Part shown: in pieces, positions 1 through 7,132 of the stretch
How positions within the stretch are numbered: position 1 is the first letter of the stretch
Layout: each line of letters opens with the position of its first letter
Source: Thiotrichales bacterium 19S3-11
Lineage (GTDB): Bacteria; Pseudomonadota; Gammaproteobacteria; Francisellales; Francisellaceae
NCBI GenBank assembly: GCA_021713295.1
Contig: JAKJJU010000027.1
Location: 1 to 38,150 of the forward strand
Direction of reading: 5' to 3'
DNA: 38,150 nucleotides
Program-made: the position numbers and the translations under genes
Notes under the pieces: model-generated
What the model saw: the letters and a program-made list of their open reading frames with translations, nothing else
Databases searched by the model: none
What the model was told of the DNA's origin: nothing

Positions 1-1
1 T

Positions 2-100
2 GAGCATTATAATCATAAAAGGCCTCATCAAGCATTGGGAAACTATGTTCCATATGAGGTATATAAAGGTCTTAATAAATTACCTATGAAAAAGGTATGA
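2..100 (+). mobile_element. C-terminal end of an IS3-family transposase (partial)
   Basis: The frame starting at base 2 is open into the window and ends in TGA at 98-100. Its 32 residues include YNHKRPHQALG followed by VPYEVY, the typical tail of the integrase-core (DDE) OrfB transposases of the IS3 family, where a YN-x-x-RPH-x-AL motif lies just before the C-terminus. The rest of the element lies outside the window. The right end is probably just after the stop, at about 121-122, where a G-run ends in CA as IS3 termini usually do; this end is inferred because the left terminal repeat is not visible. The next gene starts inside this sequence, so the insertion probably broke it. Confidence 0.72.
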
Positions 101-1362
101 TATGTAGGACTGTAAGGGGGCATTTCACTCTTCTAGGATTTAATTCTTATGCTAATAATTTAGACGAGCAAAACTCAACTATTTGTTTATCTGTTGGGTT
201 ATATGCATCTATCATTGATTTAGATGATATTACATTATCCAACTATAATGGGATTAGTGGTAATCGCAATACAGAGTATCATGATAATGATCAATTTACT
301 GTTAAATCAAGTGGACCAGTTAGAATTTTTGTCTCAGGAGATGCTATGAAGCATAAAATAACCAATACTGTATTACCAACTGATTTTAAACTGGAAAATG
401 GCTTAAACTACTTTGACACCCAAGCAAATCAAGCTCATTTAGGCGAGCACACTGTTAATGTCAAAGCAATAACAACAGAGATATCTAATTCACCAGCTGG
501 TCAGTATAAGGGTACTGTTGTTGTTACCATAACCCCCCAAATAGAAAAATATTTAAGCAACTATAACTGTACATTACGTCAAGCTTCCTACCCTGTTAAT
601 TCCAGTTATGCAACCATTGCCTTTGAGGATTTGTATCCAAGAGCTGGTGATGCTGATTATAACGATATGGTTGTTAATCTAAGAATTGATGAATATTATA
701 ATAAGGAAAATCAATTACAGGCAATTGATATGGAGTTTATACCCATTGCAAGAGGTGCTGGATATGATCACAAGCTTAAACTAGACTTAGATGGCAGTAT
801 TCTAAACTCTAATAATATCACAACTAACACCAATGCCCCATTTATTGGAGATGCAAATATTACTGTTAACTATAACAATTTAATTTCTGGGCAATCATAT
901 AGTCAAACCTATGATAAATCAGATGATATAACACTTTTTAACAGCACTAAAAGCACCCTAACATCATTTGCTAATGTTTATGATAATCAAAACTGGATAT
1001 ACCCTAAGTTTACAACCTCAGTGCATATTGAGCTTTTATCACCTGAGTTAAATATCAGAGGAGATAGATCATCACCAGATTTAACACAGTACCGCCCATA
1101 TTTGACAGTTAAAAACACTGGCTATGATATTGATTTATTTACGCAGAACTCTCAAGATAATATGATTGATCAAAATGGCTACCCCTTTGGTATTGTAGTA
1201 CCTTACTCTTGGCAATGGCCACTAGAGAAATCAAATATCAATCAAGCTTACCCTTACTTTGCTGAATATAGAAGCTGGTTGAATAACCAAATACCTGAGA
1301 TTTCTGAGCAAGCAATGAATTGGTATTTATACCCTGATACAAATTATGTATATGAAAAATAA
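97..1362 (+). CDS. Pilin-like/LruC-domain surface protein, probably 5'-truncated by the IS
   Basis: 421 codons. Residues 176-197 hold FEDLYPRAGDADYND-MVV, the hallmark of the LruC (DUF4842) domain of secreted bacterial proteins. Residues about 45-148 look like a pilin-type beta-sandwich: a run starting FTVKSSGPVRIFV and ending PAGQYKGTVVVTITPQ, a strand pattern seen in spore-coat-U-like and DUF4402-like subunits. The protein should be exported, but there is no signal peptide. The only ATG (97) lies inside the IS3 end, and the first eight codons (97-120) come from it. I infer that the true N-terminus was removed by the insertion. The rpoN-like gene starts 2 bases after the stop, which suggests co-transcription. 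Function is unknown; an adhesin or pilus tip is possible. Confidence 0.7.
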   Translation: MICRTVRGHFTLLGFNSYANNLDEQNSTICLSVGLYASIIDLDDITLSNYNGISGNRNTEYHDNDQFTVKSSGPVRIFVSGDAMKHKITNTVLPTDFKLENGLNYFDTQANQAHLGEHTVNVKAITTEISNSPAGQYKGTVVVTITPQIEKYLSNYNCTLRQASYPVNSSYATIAFEDLYPRAGDADYNDMVVNLRIDEYYNKENQLQAIDMEFIPIARGAGYDHKLKLDLDGSILNSNNITTNTNAPFIGDANITVNYNNLISGQSYSQTYDKSDDITLFNSTKSTLTSFANVYDNQNWIYPKFTTSVHIELLSPELNIRGDRSSPDLTQYRPYLTVKNTGYDIDLFTQNSQDNMIDQNGYPFGIVVPYSWQWPLEKSNINQAYPYFAEYRSWLNNQIPEISEQAMNWYLYPDTNYVYEK

Positions 1363-1364
1363 TT

Positions 1365-2555
1365 ATGAATAAACGTTTAACTTACCAATCCAAACTAAAA
1401 TTAAAAACCACACTAGCACTTAGATCTCCTATCTATAGCGAAGTTTTATCCATGAGATTTTCTGATATAAAAAATATAATCAATCAACCCAACACATCAA
1501 ATAATTCATTAGACCTAAATCAGATAGCATCTATTGAGCAGCATGATATAAGAGCACAATTAATTAATATTAACCATTCGACAGCTGGTAATGCGCTAGA
1601 TAAATTATGCTCTGAAATTATTATAAATCACTTATCTGATGAGCTTATGCTGGATGAATCATTGGCATCTATCAGAAAAAAGCGAGCGCTTAATATTGCA
1701 GCTAAATCATTTAAAAAAGGATTAATAAGACTTAGAGAAATTGGCCAGTTTAACTATGGCTCTAGATCCTTTCTTGAAAAATTATATTTAACGCTTAATC
1801 AAGCAGAGTTAAATAATACAGTAAAGCAAATAAGCTTCTTAATTATTGCTGAGTTAGTCAGACCAAGCACTTTTTTCTATACGTTATTAGGCGCTCTAAA
1901 AAAACTAAAATTAAATGATTTAGAATCTATAAAGCAAATTTTTAATCACTATGAAAAACTACTTTATTTTCAAACTGACAATGAGCAATATGGCACTGCT
2001 GAATTAGAATTTTCTACTGATACTATTTCGCTAACACAAGAAGCAAATCAAATTATTCAAAGCATTCAAAATCAAGCTTCTAGAAACCATATATCTATAG
2101 CTATTAAGCAGCGTTATGAGCATTTATTAAAAATTGCTCATTTAATTATAAAAATCCAAAAACCACTAAAGTTAAATTCACTTAATGAGTTATCACAAAA
2201 GGATATTGCTAGACAAACAGGGTTATCAGAGTCTACCATTTCAAGATTACTTAACCATACTTATGTCAAGCTTCAAGATAGTAACAAAACAATAAAACTA
2301 AAATCACTAACTGAAAAATCAGTCATCCCTAACACTAATATTACACAAACATTATTAAAAAACTTAATCACTCAATTAACTAAAGATGAACCTCACAATG
2401 CACCTTATTCAGATATCAAAATTACAAAATATATCAATCGACAATTTAATATAAAACTATCTCGAAGAGTCATTACAAAGTACCGCAATCAACTTAAAAT
2501 TGGCAATACACATACAAGAAAACGCTACTATTTATTAAAAGCATTTTTTAACTAA
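1365..2555 (+). CDS. rpoN: Divergent RNA polymerase sigma-54 factor
   Basis: 396 residues, shorter than the usual roughly 430-500 of RpoN. The N-terminus (QSKLKLKTTLALRSP) matches the layout of region I, which holds polymerase silent until an AAA+ activator acts. Residues about 276-303 (LSQKDIARQTGLSESTISRL) are the sigma-54 helix-turn-helix. Residues 366-375 (SRRVITKYRN) are the RpoN box, canonically ARRTVAKYRE, which reads the -24 element. The linker between region I and the core-binding part looks reduced. The gene starts 2 bases after the LruC-protein stop with no clear Shine-Dalgarno, so it may depend on upstream translation. It converges, with a 4-base overlap, on a sigma-54 activator gene, which strongly supports the assignment. 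It could be an accessory RpoN paralogue or the only one in the genome. Confidence 0.82.
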   Translation: MNKRLTYQSKLKLKTTLALRSPIYSEVLSMRFSDIKNIINQPNTSNNSLDLNQIASIEQHDIRAQLININHSTAGNALDKLCSEIIINHLSDELMLDESLASIRKKRALNIAAKSFKKGLIRLREIGQFNYGSRSFLEKLYLTLNQAELNNTVKQISFLIIAELVRPSTFFYTLLGALKKLKLNDLESIKQIFNHYEKLLYFQTDNEQYGTAELEFSTDTISLTQEANQIIQSIQNQASRNHISIAIKQRYEHLLKIAHLIIKIQKPLKLNSLNELSQKDIARQTGLSESTISRLLNHTYVKLQDSNKTIKLKSLTEKSVIPNTNITQTLLKNLITQLTKDEPHNAPYSDIKITKYINRQFNIKLSRRVITKYRNQLKIGNTHTRKRYYLLKAFFN

Positions 2556-3868
2556 GCTATATCAATATTATATTTTTTCATTAAACGCCATATGGTCATG
2601 CGACTAACATTTAGCTTTTTTGCTGCTTGCGATTGATTAAAATGTACCATTTCTAGTATTGAAAGTAAGCTTTTTCTATCAATCGATGAAGTCACATGTT
2701 GTACTAACTCACTCTTTGTTGGTAACAGCTGCTTAAAATGTTCCGTCGTTAATTTCTGTTGTTCATCAAAATGAAAATACAAACGCTCTACAAAATTTTT
2801 AAGTTCACGGACGTTACCTGGCCAATGATAACCTAAAATAGATTGTTCAAATGACTTATCAATAAAGGCTGAACTATTACTTGAAATATTATGATAAAAA
2901 TAATTAAATAGCCCAACCCCATCGCTTTGACGTTCCCGTAATGCTGGCACATCAATTGGAATTACATTGATTCGATAATACAGATCTGATCTGAAAGTAC
3001 CTTTATCAACCATTGCTTCTAAATCTCTATTGGTTGCAAAAATCATTTTTGCATTAAATTTGTAGACTTTAGTCGAGCCAAGTGGCGTATATTCTTTTTC
3101 CTGAAGCATTCTTAAAAGCTTTGGTTGTAATTCTAATGGAATCTCTCCAATTTCATCAAAAAATATACTACCTTCTTTAGCAGCTTCTAATATGCCTTGA
3201 TTATCTGAGTCCGCACCTGTAAATGCACCTTTTTTAAAACCAAACAATTGAGATTCAAATAAATCATGATGTATATTTGCACAATTAATAGATAAAAATT
3301 CGCGATCTTTACGATTGCTTTCAGCATGAATTGCTCTAGCAATTAGCTCTTTTCCTGTACCCGTTTCACCTCTTAAAATAATACTTGATTCAGTTTTTGC
3401 TGCTTTTTTAATTAGTGTAAAAAGTTTTTTCATCTGATTAGATTTACCATATAGATTATGAAAAACATCATCATTTAAAACTGTTTCACTACTTTTATCC
3501 AATAACATACTTATCTGCGCTAATAGGTCATCATTACGCCAAGGCTTAGATAAAAAAAGATCAATATGGTTAGCATTAAAAGCATTCGTAATATCAGAAA
3601 AATCACTATACGCACTTAAAATAATTAATGGAATATGAGCCGTTTTATTAGATTTCTTTAGCTGAAACGCAAGTTCAGTACCTTTCATATTTGGCATTCT
3701 CTGATCTGATATGATTAAAGCTGGCGTCGTCTTTGATTGCTTTAAGTTTTCAATGACCTCACTAGCTGATGAAAAAGCATTCACTTGAAAACCATTTGAT
3801 TTTAAAAATCGTCTAAGTGAAGCTAATACTAATTGCTCATCATCAATCAAATAAATTTCCTGACTCAT
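2552..3868 (-). CDS. NtrC-family sigma-54-dependent response regulator
   Basis: 438 residues in three domains. The receiver (1-120) has the DD pair at 9-10, phospho-acceptor D55 in ISDQRMP and the SKPW lysine near 112. The AAA+ domain (about 135-365) has Walker A GETGTGKE, the GAFTGA loop that contacts sigma-54, and a FFDEIGE Walker B. The C-terminal Fis-type helix-turn-helix ends in LNVSRMTIWRLMKKY. Phosphorylation should allow ATP-driven opening of sigma-54 promoters. It is last in the operon; its ATG overlaps the kinase TGA by 4 bases (ATGA), so the kinase is very likely its partner. Target promoters are not identifiable in this window. Confidence 0.93.
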   Translation of the reverse strand: MSQEIYLIDDEQLVLASLRRFLKSNGFQVNAFSSASEVIENLKQSKTTPALIISDQRMPNMKGTELAFQLKKSNKTAHIPLIILSAYSDFSDITNAFNANHIDLFLSKPWRNDDLLAQISMLLDKSSETVLNDDVFHNLYGKSNQMKKLFTLIKKAAKTESSIILRGETGTGKELIARAIHAESNRKDREFLSINCANIHHDLFESQLFGFKKGAFTGADSDNQGILEAAKEGSIFFDEIGEIPLELQPKLLRMLQEKEYTPLGSTKVYKFNAKMIFATNRDLEAMVDKGTFRSDLYYRINVIPIDVPALRERQSDGVGLFNYFYHNISSNSSAFIDKSFEQSILGYHWPGNVRELKNFVERLYFHFDEQQKLTTEHFKQLLPTKSELVQHVTSSIDRKSLLSILEMVHFNQSQAAKKLNVSRMTIWRLMKKYNIDIA

Positions 3869-4719
3869 AATTGATTCCTTATTGGAAATAACACAGAAAC
3901 TTTACTACCCTTATCAACTTCTGAATATACTCTAATTTTACCACTATAAAGTTTACAGATTTGATAGCAACTATAAAGACCAATGCCTTTTTTTAGTAAT
4001 GGATCTGTTGTATAAAATGGATTAAAGATGTTTTCAATAATATTATCTGAAATACCTGGGCCATTATCTATAAATTGCACAACAACACAACCTAAACGCT
4101 TTATTATGTTTATTTTAACGTTAACTCTATTAGAACTATGCTGATCACAATTAGATATAATTTGTATAAATAATTGAATAATATCCCGCTGGGAAGCATG
4201 AATATATATTTCTTTTTCATCATAGTTTTTTTCTATTTGAACAGAGTTTTTGAACTTGCATTTTGCTATATTAATTGCCATTGAAATACATTCTTTTATA
4301 GGCACAAGTATCAAATGGTCATTCTTAAAAATAGATAAAGAATTAATAATTGATGAAATACGTTTTGATGCTTCTAATAAATCTTCTGAAACCTCTTCTA
4401 AATCATCTTTTGCTAAATTAACTTTTAAAAGCTCTGCATTTGACTGAATACTTGCTAGAGGATTGTTGATTTCATGCAAAATTCCTGTAAAAACTTCTCC
4501 AAACGTCTCCATTTTTTTTGCTTGAATTAGCTTATTTTGCAATACTCTAAAACGCTCATGAGTTTTAAGTAATTCATTAAACTGATCATTTAGTTTATTA
4601 GATAAATGGTATAATGACCTTACCTTATCTTCTAATACAGCCTCAGCTTCCTTACGCGCCTTTTTTTCACGCTTATAAGCCGCTTGTAAAATTTCTACTT
4701 GTTCTTCTAATTTATTCAT
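3865..4719 (-). CDS. Soluble sensor histidine kinase (H-NOX partner)
   Basis: 284 residues. The first 70 or so residues are a charged, helical, probably coiled-coil segment with no membrane span. The H-box is GILHEINNPLASI (phosphorylated His about 82). The C-terminal ATPase domain shows DNGPGIS, the FNPFYTTD lid region and GIGLYSCY. No own sensory domain is visible, so the signal most likely comes from the H-NOX protein encoded just upstream. I chose the ATG at 4719, which overlaps the H-NOX stop by 8 bases (AATGAATAA); a TTG at 4740 would add seven residues. It overlaps the downstream regulator gene by 4 bases. Two receivers in the same operon could both take phosphate from it. Confidence 0.9.
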   Translation of the reverse strand: MNKLEEQVEILQAAYKREKKARKEAEAVLEDKVRSLYHLSNKLNDQFNELLKTHERFRVLQNKLIQAKKMETFGEVFTGILHEINNPLASIQSNAELLKVNLAKDDLEEVSEDLLEASKRISSIINSLSIFKNDHLILVPIKECISMAINIAKCKFKNSVQIEKNYDEKEIYIHASQRDIIQLFIQIISNCDQHSSNRVNVKINIIKRLGCVVVQFIDNGPGISDNIIENIFNPFYTTDPLLKKGIGLYSCYQICKLYSGKIRVYSEVDKGSKVSVLFPIRNQL

Positions 4720-5263
4720 TTTCTGATGTATAAATTTCAATTAAACATGATTGAGCGCCTGAATGCATACATTGTATGTGATTTAATGATATAGGCTGGC
4801 TGTATTGCTTTGATGCTCCCTTAATTAGCCCAATAGCTAGATAGCATAATTTTCTCTGCGATGAATATTCCATTAATATTGTTTGATCTTCTTTCTGTTG
4901 CGTTTTAATCGTTGGAAGCTTTGTCTCTTGCCATAGTTTATTTACTTCAACATGAATAATATCATTAACTGAAAAAATAAAGTCATTAAAACTGTCAAAC
5001 TCATTCATAATAGTTTTATGAAACTCATATAATTCGGGAAATAAAAATTCACCAAAACCTTCTAAAAGCACTTCAGGCTTAATATGCTTTTCATTACATA
5101 TAATCTCAATATAGTTAGCTATTTCTTGGTCAGGGTACGATTTACTTGCTGTATAGACACCCTCAGATTGAGGCGTTGATTGTTTAATTAAGTAATCCCA
5201 ATATGCCAAACCAAATGACTCTTCTATATAATCATTTAATGCTGTAAAAATCAATCCTTTCAA
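4712..5263 (-). CDS. H-NOX haem-binding nitric oxide sensor
   Basis: 183 residues, full length for the HNOB/H-NOX family. It begins MKGLIF and has FGLAYWD, the GVYT-x4-YPD stretch, the expected proximal haem ligand H104 in DIIHVEV, and the haem-propionate motif Y133-x-S135-x-R137 (YSSQR). The position aligned to the distal tyrosine of O2-binding H-NOX proteins (Tyr140 of the Thermoanaerobacter protein) is leucine here, so NO rather than O2 sensing is expected. The start is a TTG with a strong AAGGA 8 bases upstream. The gene lies between a single-domain receiver (18 bases upstream) and the kinase (overlapping). H-NOX proteins commonly control the kinase encoded beside them. Confidence 0.92.
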   Translation of the reverse strand: MKGLIFTALNDYIEESFGLAYWDYLIKQSTPQSEGVYTASKSYPDQEIANYIEIICNEKHIKPEVLLEGFGEFLFPELYEFHKTIMNEFDSFNDFIFSVNDIIHVEVNKLWQETKLPTIKTQQKEDQTILMEYSSQRKLCYLAIGLIKGASKQYSQPISLNHIQCMHSGAQSCLIEIYTSENE

Positions 5264-5281
5264 TATAGTTTCCTTATGATA

Positions 5282-5638
5282 TCAATTATCTAAAATATGC
5301 TGAATTTCTGCAATAAAATCCCTGTTTCCCCATGGCTTTTTAATAACTGCATTAACTTCATATTGCAATTGATCACTCTCTAATTCATATGCTGTTAATA
5401 TCACTTTTTTAATCTGTTTTTCTGATTGTTCTTTAAGAAAATTGATAATATCTTCTCCTGAACCATCTGGAAGCTGGTTATCAATAATGATTAAATCAAC
5501 ACTATTCAAGTCTAAATGATGATATAATTCATTACAGCAATTATAAGTAATTGTTTTATAACCTGAGCTTATAAGTAATTTTGAAACAATTTTTAATATT
5601 AATGGATTATCCTCTACCACTACTATTGTTTTAGGCAA
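5282..5638 (-). CDS. Single-domain (CheY-like) response regulator
   Basis: 118 residues forming one receiver domain: acidic pair at 9-10 (VVVEDN), phospho-acceptor D53 in IIIDNQLPDGSG, the conserved Thr in VILTAYE and the Lys in VIKKPW. There is no output domain, so it may be a phosphate sink, a shuttle or a protein-interaction switch. The start codon is TTG with AAAGGA about 10 bases upstream. It is the first gene of the minus-strand operon with the H-NOX protein, kinase and NtrC-type regulator. Its KPW(G/R)N ending resembles the receiver of the NtrC-type regulator (KPWRND), hinting that both are read by the same kinase. Confidence 0.88.
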   Translation of the reverse strand: MPKTIVVVEDNPLILKIVSKLLISSGYKTITYNCCNELYHHLDLNSVDLIIIDNQLPDGSGEDIINFLKEQSEKQIKKVILTAYELESDQLQYEVNAVIKKPWGNRDFIAEIQHILDN

Positions 5639-5703
5639 TTTAGTTACATCCTTTTTTTATTCAATTTTAGCAAAAAAATAGAATAAGATAAAAGCTGTGT
5701 AGA

Positions 5704-5733
5704 GTTAATTTCAACCTGTCTCTGCGATATAAT
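5704..5733 (+). promoter_or_regulatory. Probable sigma-70 promoter of the GAF gene
   Basis: A perfect -10 box TATAAT lies at 5728-5733, with a weak -35 (TTAATT or GTTAAT) 17-18 bases upstream. The first ATG of the GAF reading frame (5732) overlaps this -10 box, which supports the later ATG at 5771. On the other strand, TATAAT at 5752-5747 with TTCATA at 5775-5770 (spacer 17) could drive the H-NOX operon. The two promoters would then face each other across the same 70 bases. Confidence 0.42.
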
Positions 5734-5770
5734 GATATTTAATGACATTATAATAAATAGTTTTATCCCT

Positions 5771-6277
5771 ATGAAAACAAGTGCTTCGATCATTAAACAA
5801 CTTTTTGACATAACAAATGATAATCATTCATCATTGAATGAAAAAATACAGCAAGTGTTACTTATTGGTATTAACCGCTTTAAACTTGATATTGCAATAT
5901 TCGCACATATTAATCAAAAGACAAATAGCTATAGAGTTGAAAATTGCATCGCGCCAAAAGATATTCCTATTCATATAGGGGATATTTTTCAACTAAATAA
6001 TACTTATTGCAGTATTACATATGCATCTGAGAACCCTATTGCAATTGAGCATGTAAATAAAAATGACCAATTTAAGCATCACCCAGCTTATCAAGCATTT
6101 AAACTTGAGTCATATTTAGGTATTCCCATAAAGACTGCAAATCAGAAATATGGTACTTTAAACTTTTCTAGTCATAGCCCTTACCCTCGAAATTTTATAG
6201 ATGCTGATATTGATGTATTAAGACTAATGGCAATGTGGATTGAAAACCAATTAATTAATAAAAGCACTATTATTTAA
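5771..6277 (+). CDS. Stand-alone GAF-domain protein
   Basis: 168 residues from the ATG at 5771; a longer form from 5732 would begin inside a consensus -10 box. Nearly the whole protein is one GAF domain, with the pattern of the GAF modules of sensor kinases and cyclases: a TYC motif in the middle, HPAY followed by KLESYLGIPI, then GTLNFSS. No catalytic or DNA-binding domain is fused to it. It is transcribed divergently from the H-NOX operon and the promoters probably overlap, so it may belong to the same response. The ligand is not predictable. No good Shine-Dalgarno is visible at either start. Confidence 0.72.
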   Translation: MKTSASIIKQLFDITNDNHSSLNEKIQQVLLIGINRFKLDIAIFAHINQKTNSYRVENCIAPKDIPIHIGDIFQLNNTYCSITYASENPIAIEHVNKNDQFKHHPAYQAFKLESYLGIPIKTANQKYGTLNFSSHSPYPRNFIDADIDVLRLMAMWIENQLINKSTII

Positions 6278-6394
6278 ATAACTTGTGTTTTTCTAACAAA
6301 TTCGCTAAAATTTAGCGTCATTTAAAAAGAATGTATGGTGCTTTGAAAATGAATCAAAGTGGCGATACAAAGTATAATTTTAAGGAATTTAAAA

Positions 6395-6622
6395 ATGAAT
6401 TTAGATATTCAACCAAAATATGAAGAAGTAACAATTACTTGCAGCTGTGGCAATTCATTTAAAACACGTTCAACTCGTTGTGAAGACTTTCATATTGAAG
6501 TTTGTGATCAATGCCATCCGTTCTATACCGGCAAACAAAAAATCGTTGATACTGCTGGTCGTGTTGATAGCTTTAAGAAACGTTTTGGCGCATTTGGCCG
6601 TAAGAAAAAAGACTCTGAATAA
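6395..6622 (+). CDS. rpmE: 50S ribosomal protein L31 (zinc-binding form)
   Basis: 75 residues. L31 bridges the subunits near the 5S rRNA region of the large subunit. The protein begins [16 protein letters not shown] and has the zinc-ligand cysteines C16, C18, C37 and C40 of the C+ form, followed by HPFYTGKQK, a family signature. The reading frame is open from 6359, but the ATG at 6395 has TAAGGA at 6381-6386 in the right place and matches the family start. A strong hairpin shared with rlmH lies just downstream. Confidence 0.96.
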   Translation: MNLDIQPKYEEVTITCSCGNSFKTRSTRCEDFHIEVCDQCHPFYTGKQKIVDTAGRVDSFKKRFGAFGRKKKDSE

Positions 6623-6652
6623 ATATATAAATAATCATCAAAAATAGTTTAA

Positions 6653-6690
6653 AAAAGGGCGCGCCTATTTATGATAGGGGTGCCCTTTTA
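6653..6690. terminator. Bidirectional terminator between rpmE and rlmH
   Basis: A long stem pairs AAAAGGGC plus GCGCCTAT (6653-6668) with ATAGGGG and TGCCCTTTT (6674-6689), around a loop of about 5 bases and with one mismatch and a G-T pair. It ends in a T-run on both strands. It can therefore end transcription of rpmE (plus) and of the yaaA-rlmH unit (minus). The hairpin contains the rlmH stop codon (6665-6667) and its last codons. Confidence 0.8.
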
Positions 6691-7132
6691 GTATACACAT
6701 TGCTCTATAAATTTGTTCCGTAATCATAATACGCACTAATGGATGAGGGAATGTCATCTTAGAGAGTGAAATACTTTCATTGGCTTTACTTTTAATTGAC
6801 TGCTCAATGCCATCAGGCCCACCAATAATAATAGCAATACGCTGACCTAGTAGTTTCCAATGTTCTAAGCGTTGGGCTAGTGATTCTGTTGAATGTAGCT
6901 TTCCTTGAGCGTCTAATACAACCATATAATCTGAGTCACTTAACTCTCGTAGAATAATTTGACCTTCTTGATTCAGCCAAGTTGTAATATTGCCTGTTTT
7001 GGTACGTTTTGCAATTGGGCACTCACATAGTTGAAAATCAATATCACTTTGTAGGCGTTTTTTATATTCATTAAAACCTGCCTCAACCCAGCTAGGCATT
7101 TTTTGCCCCAAAGCAATTAATTTAATTTTCAT
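6665..7132 (-). CDS. rlmH: 23S rRNA (pseudouridine1915-N3)-methyltransferase RlmH
   Basis: 155 residues, the usual length of this SPOUT-class enzyme, which methylates pseudouridine 1915 of helix 69 of 23S rRNA on assembled ribosomes using S-adenosylmethionine. The start MKIKLIALG, the VVLDAQGK stretch, the cofactor-loop motif IIGGPDG and the C-terminal LVRIMITEQIYRA with a final HPYHK are all typical. Its ATG overlaps the yaaA stop by 4 bases, so the two are translationally coupled. Confidence 0.96.
   Translation of the reverse strand: MKIKLIALGQKMPSWVEAGFNEYKKRLQSDIDFQLCECPIAKRTKTGNITTWLNQEGQIILRELSDSDYMVVLDAQGKLHSTESLAQRLEHWKLLGQRIAIIIGGPDGIEQSIKSKANESISLSKMTFPHPLVRIMITEQIYRAMCILKGHPYHK

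Noticed and set aside
6302-6316. Palindrome CGCTAAAATTTAGCG downstream of the GAF gene as a terminator
   Set aside because: The loop is too small and no T-run follows; it could be a protein-binding site, but nothing supports that.
6447-6647. Alternative reading frame overlapping rpmE
   Set aside because: The rpmE frame has the family sequence, zinc Cys and ribosome-binding site; the other frame has none.
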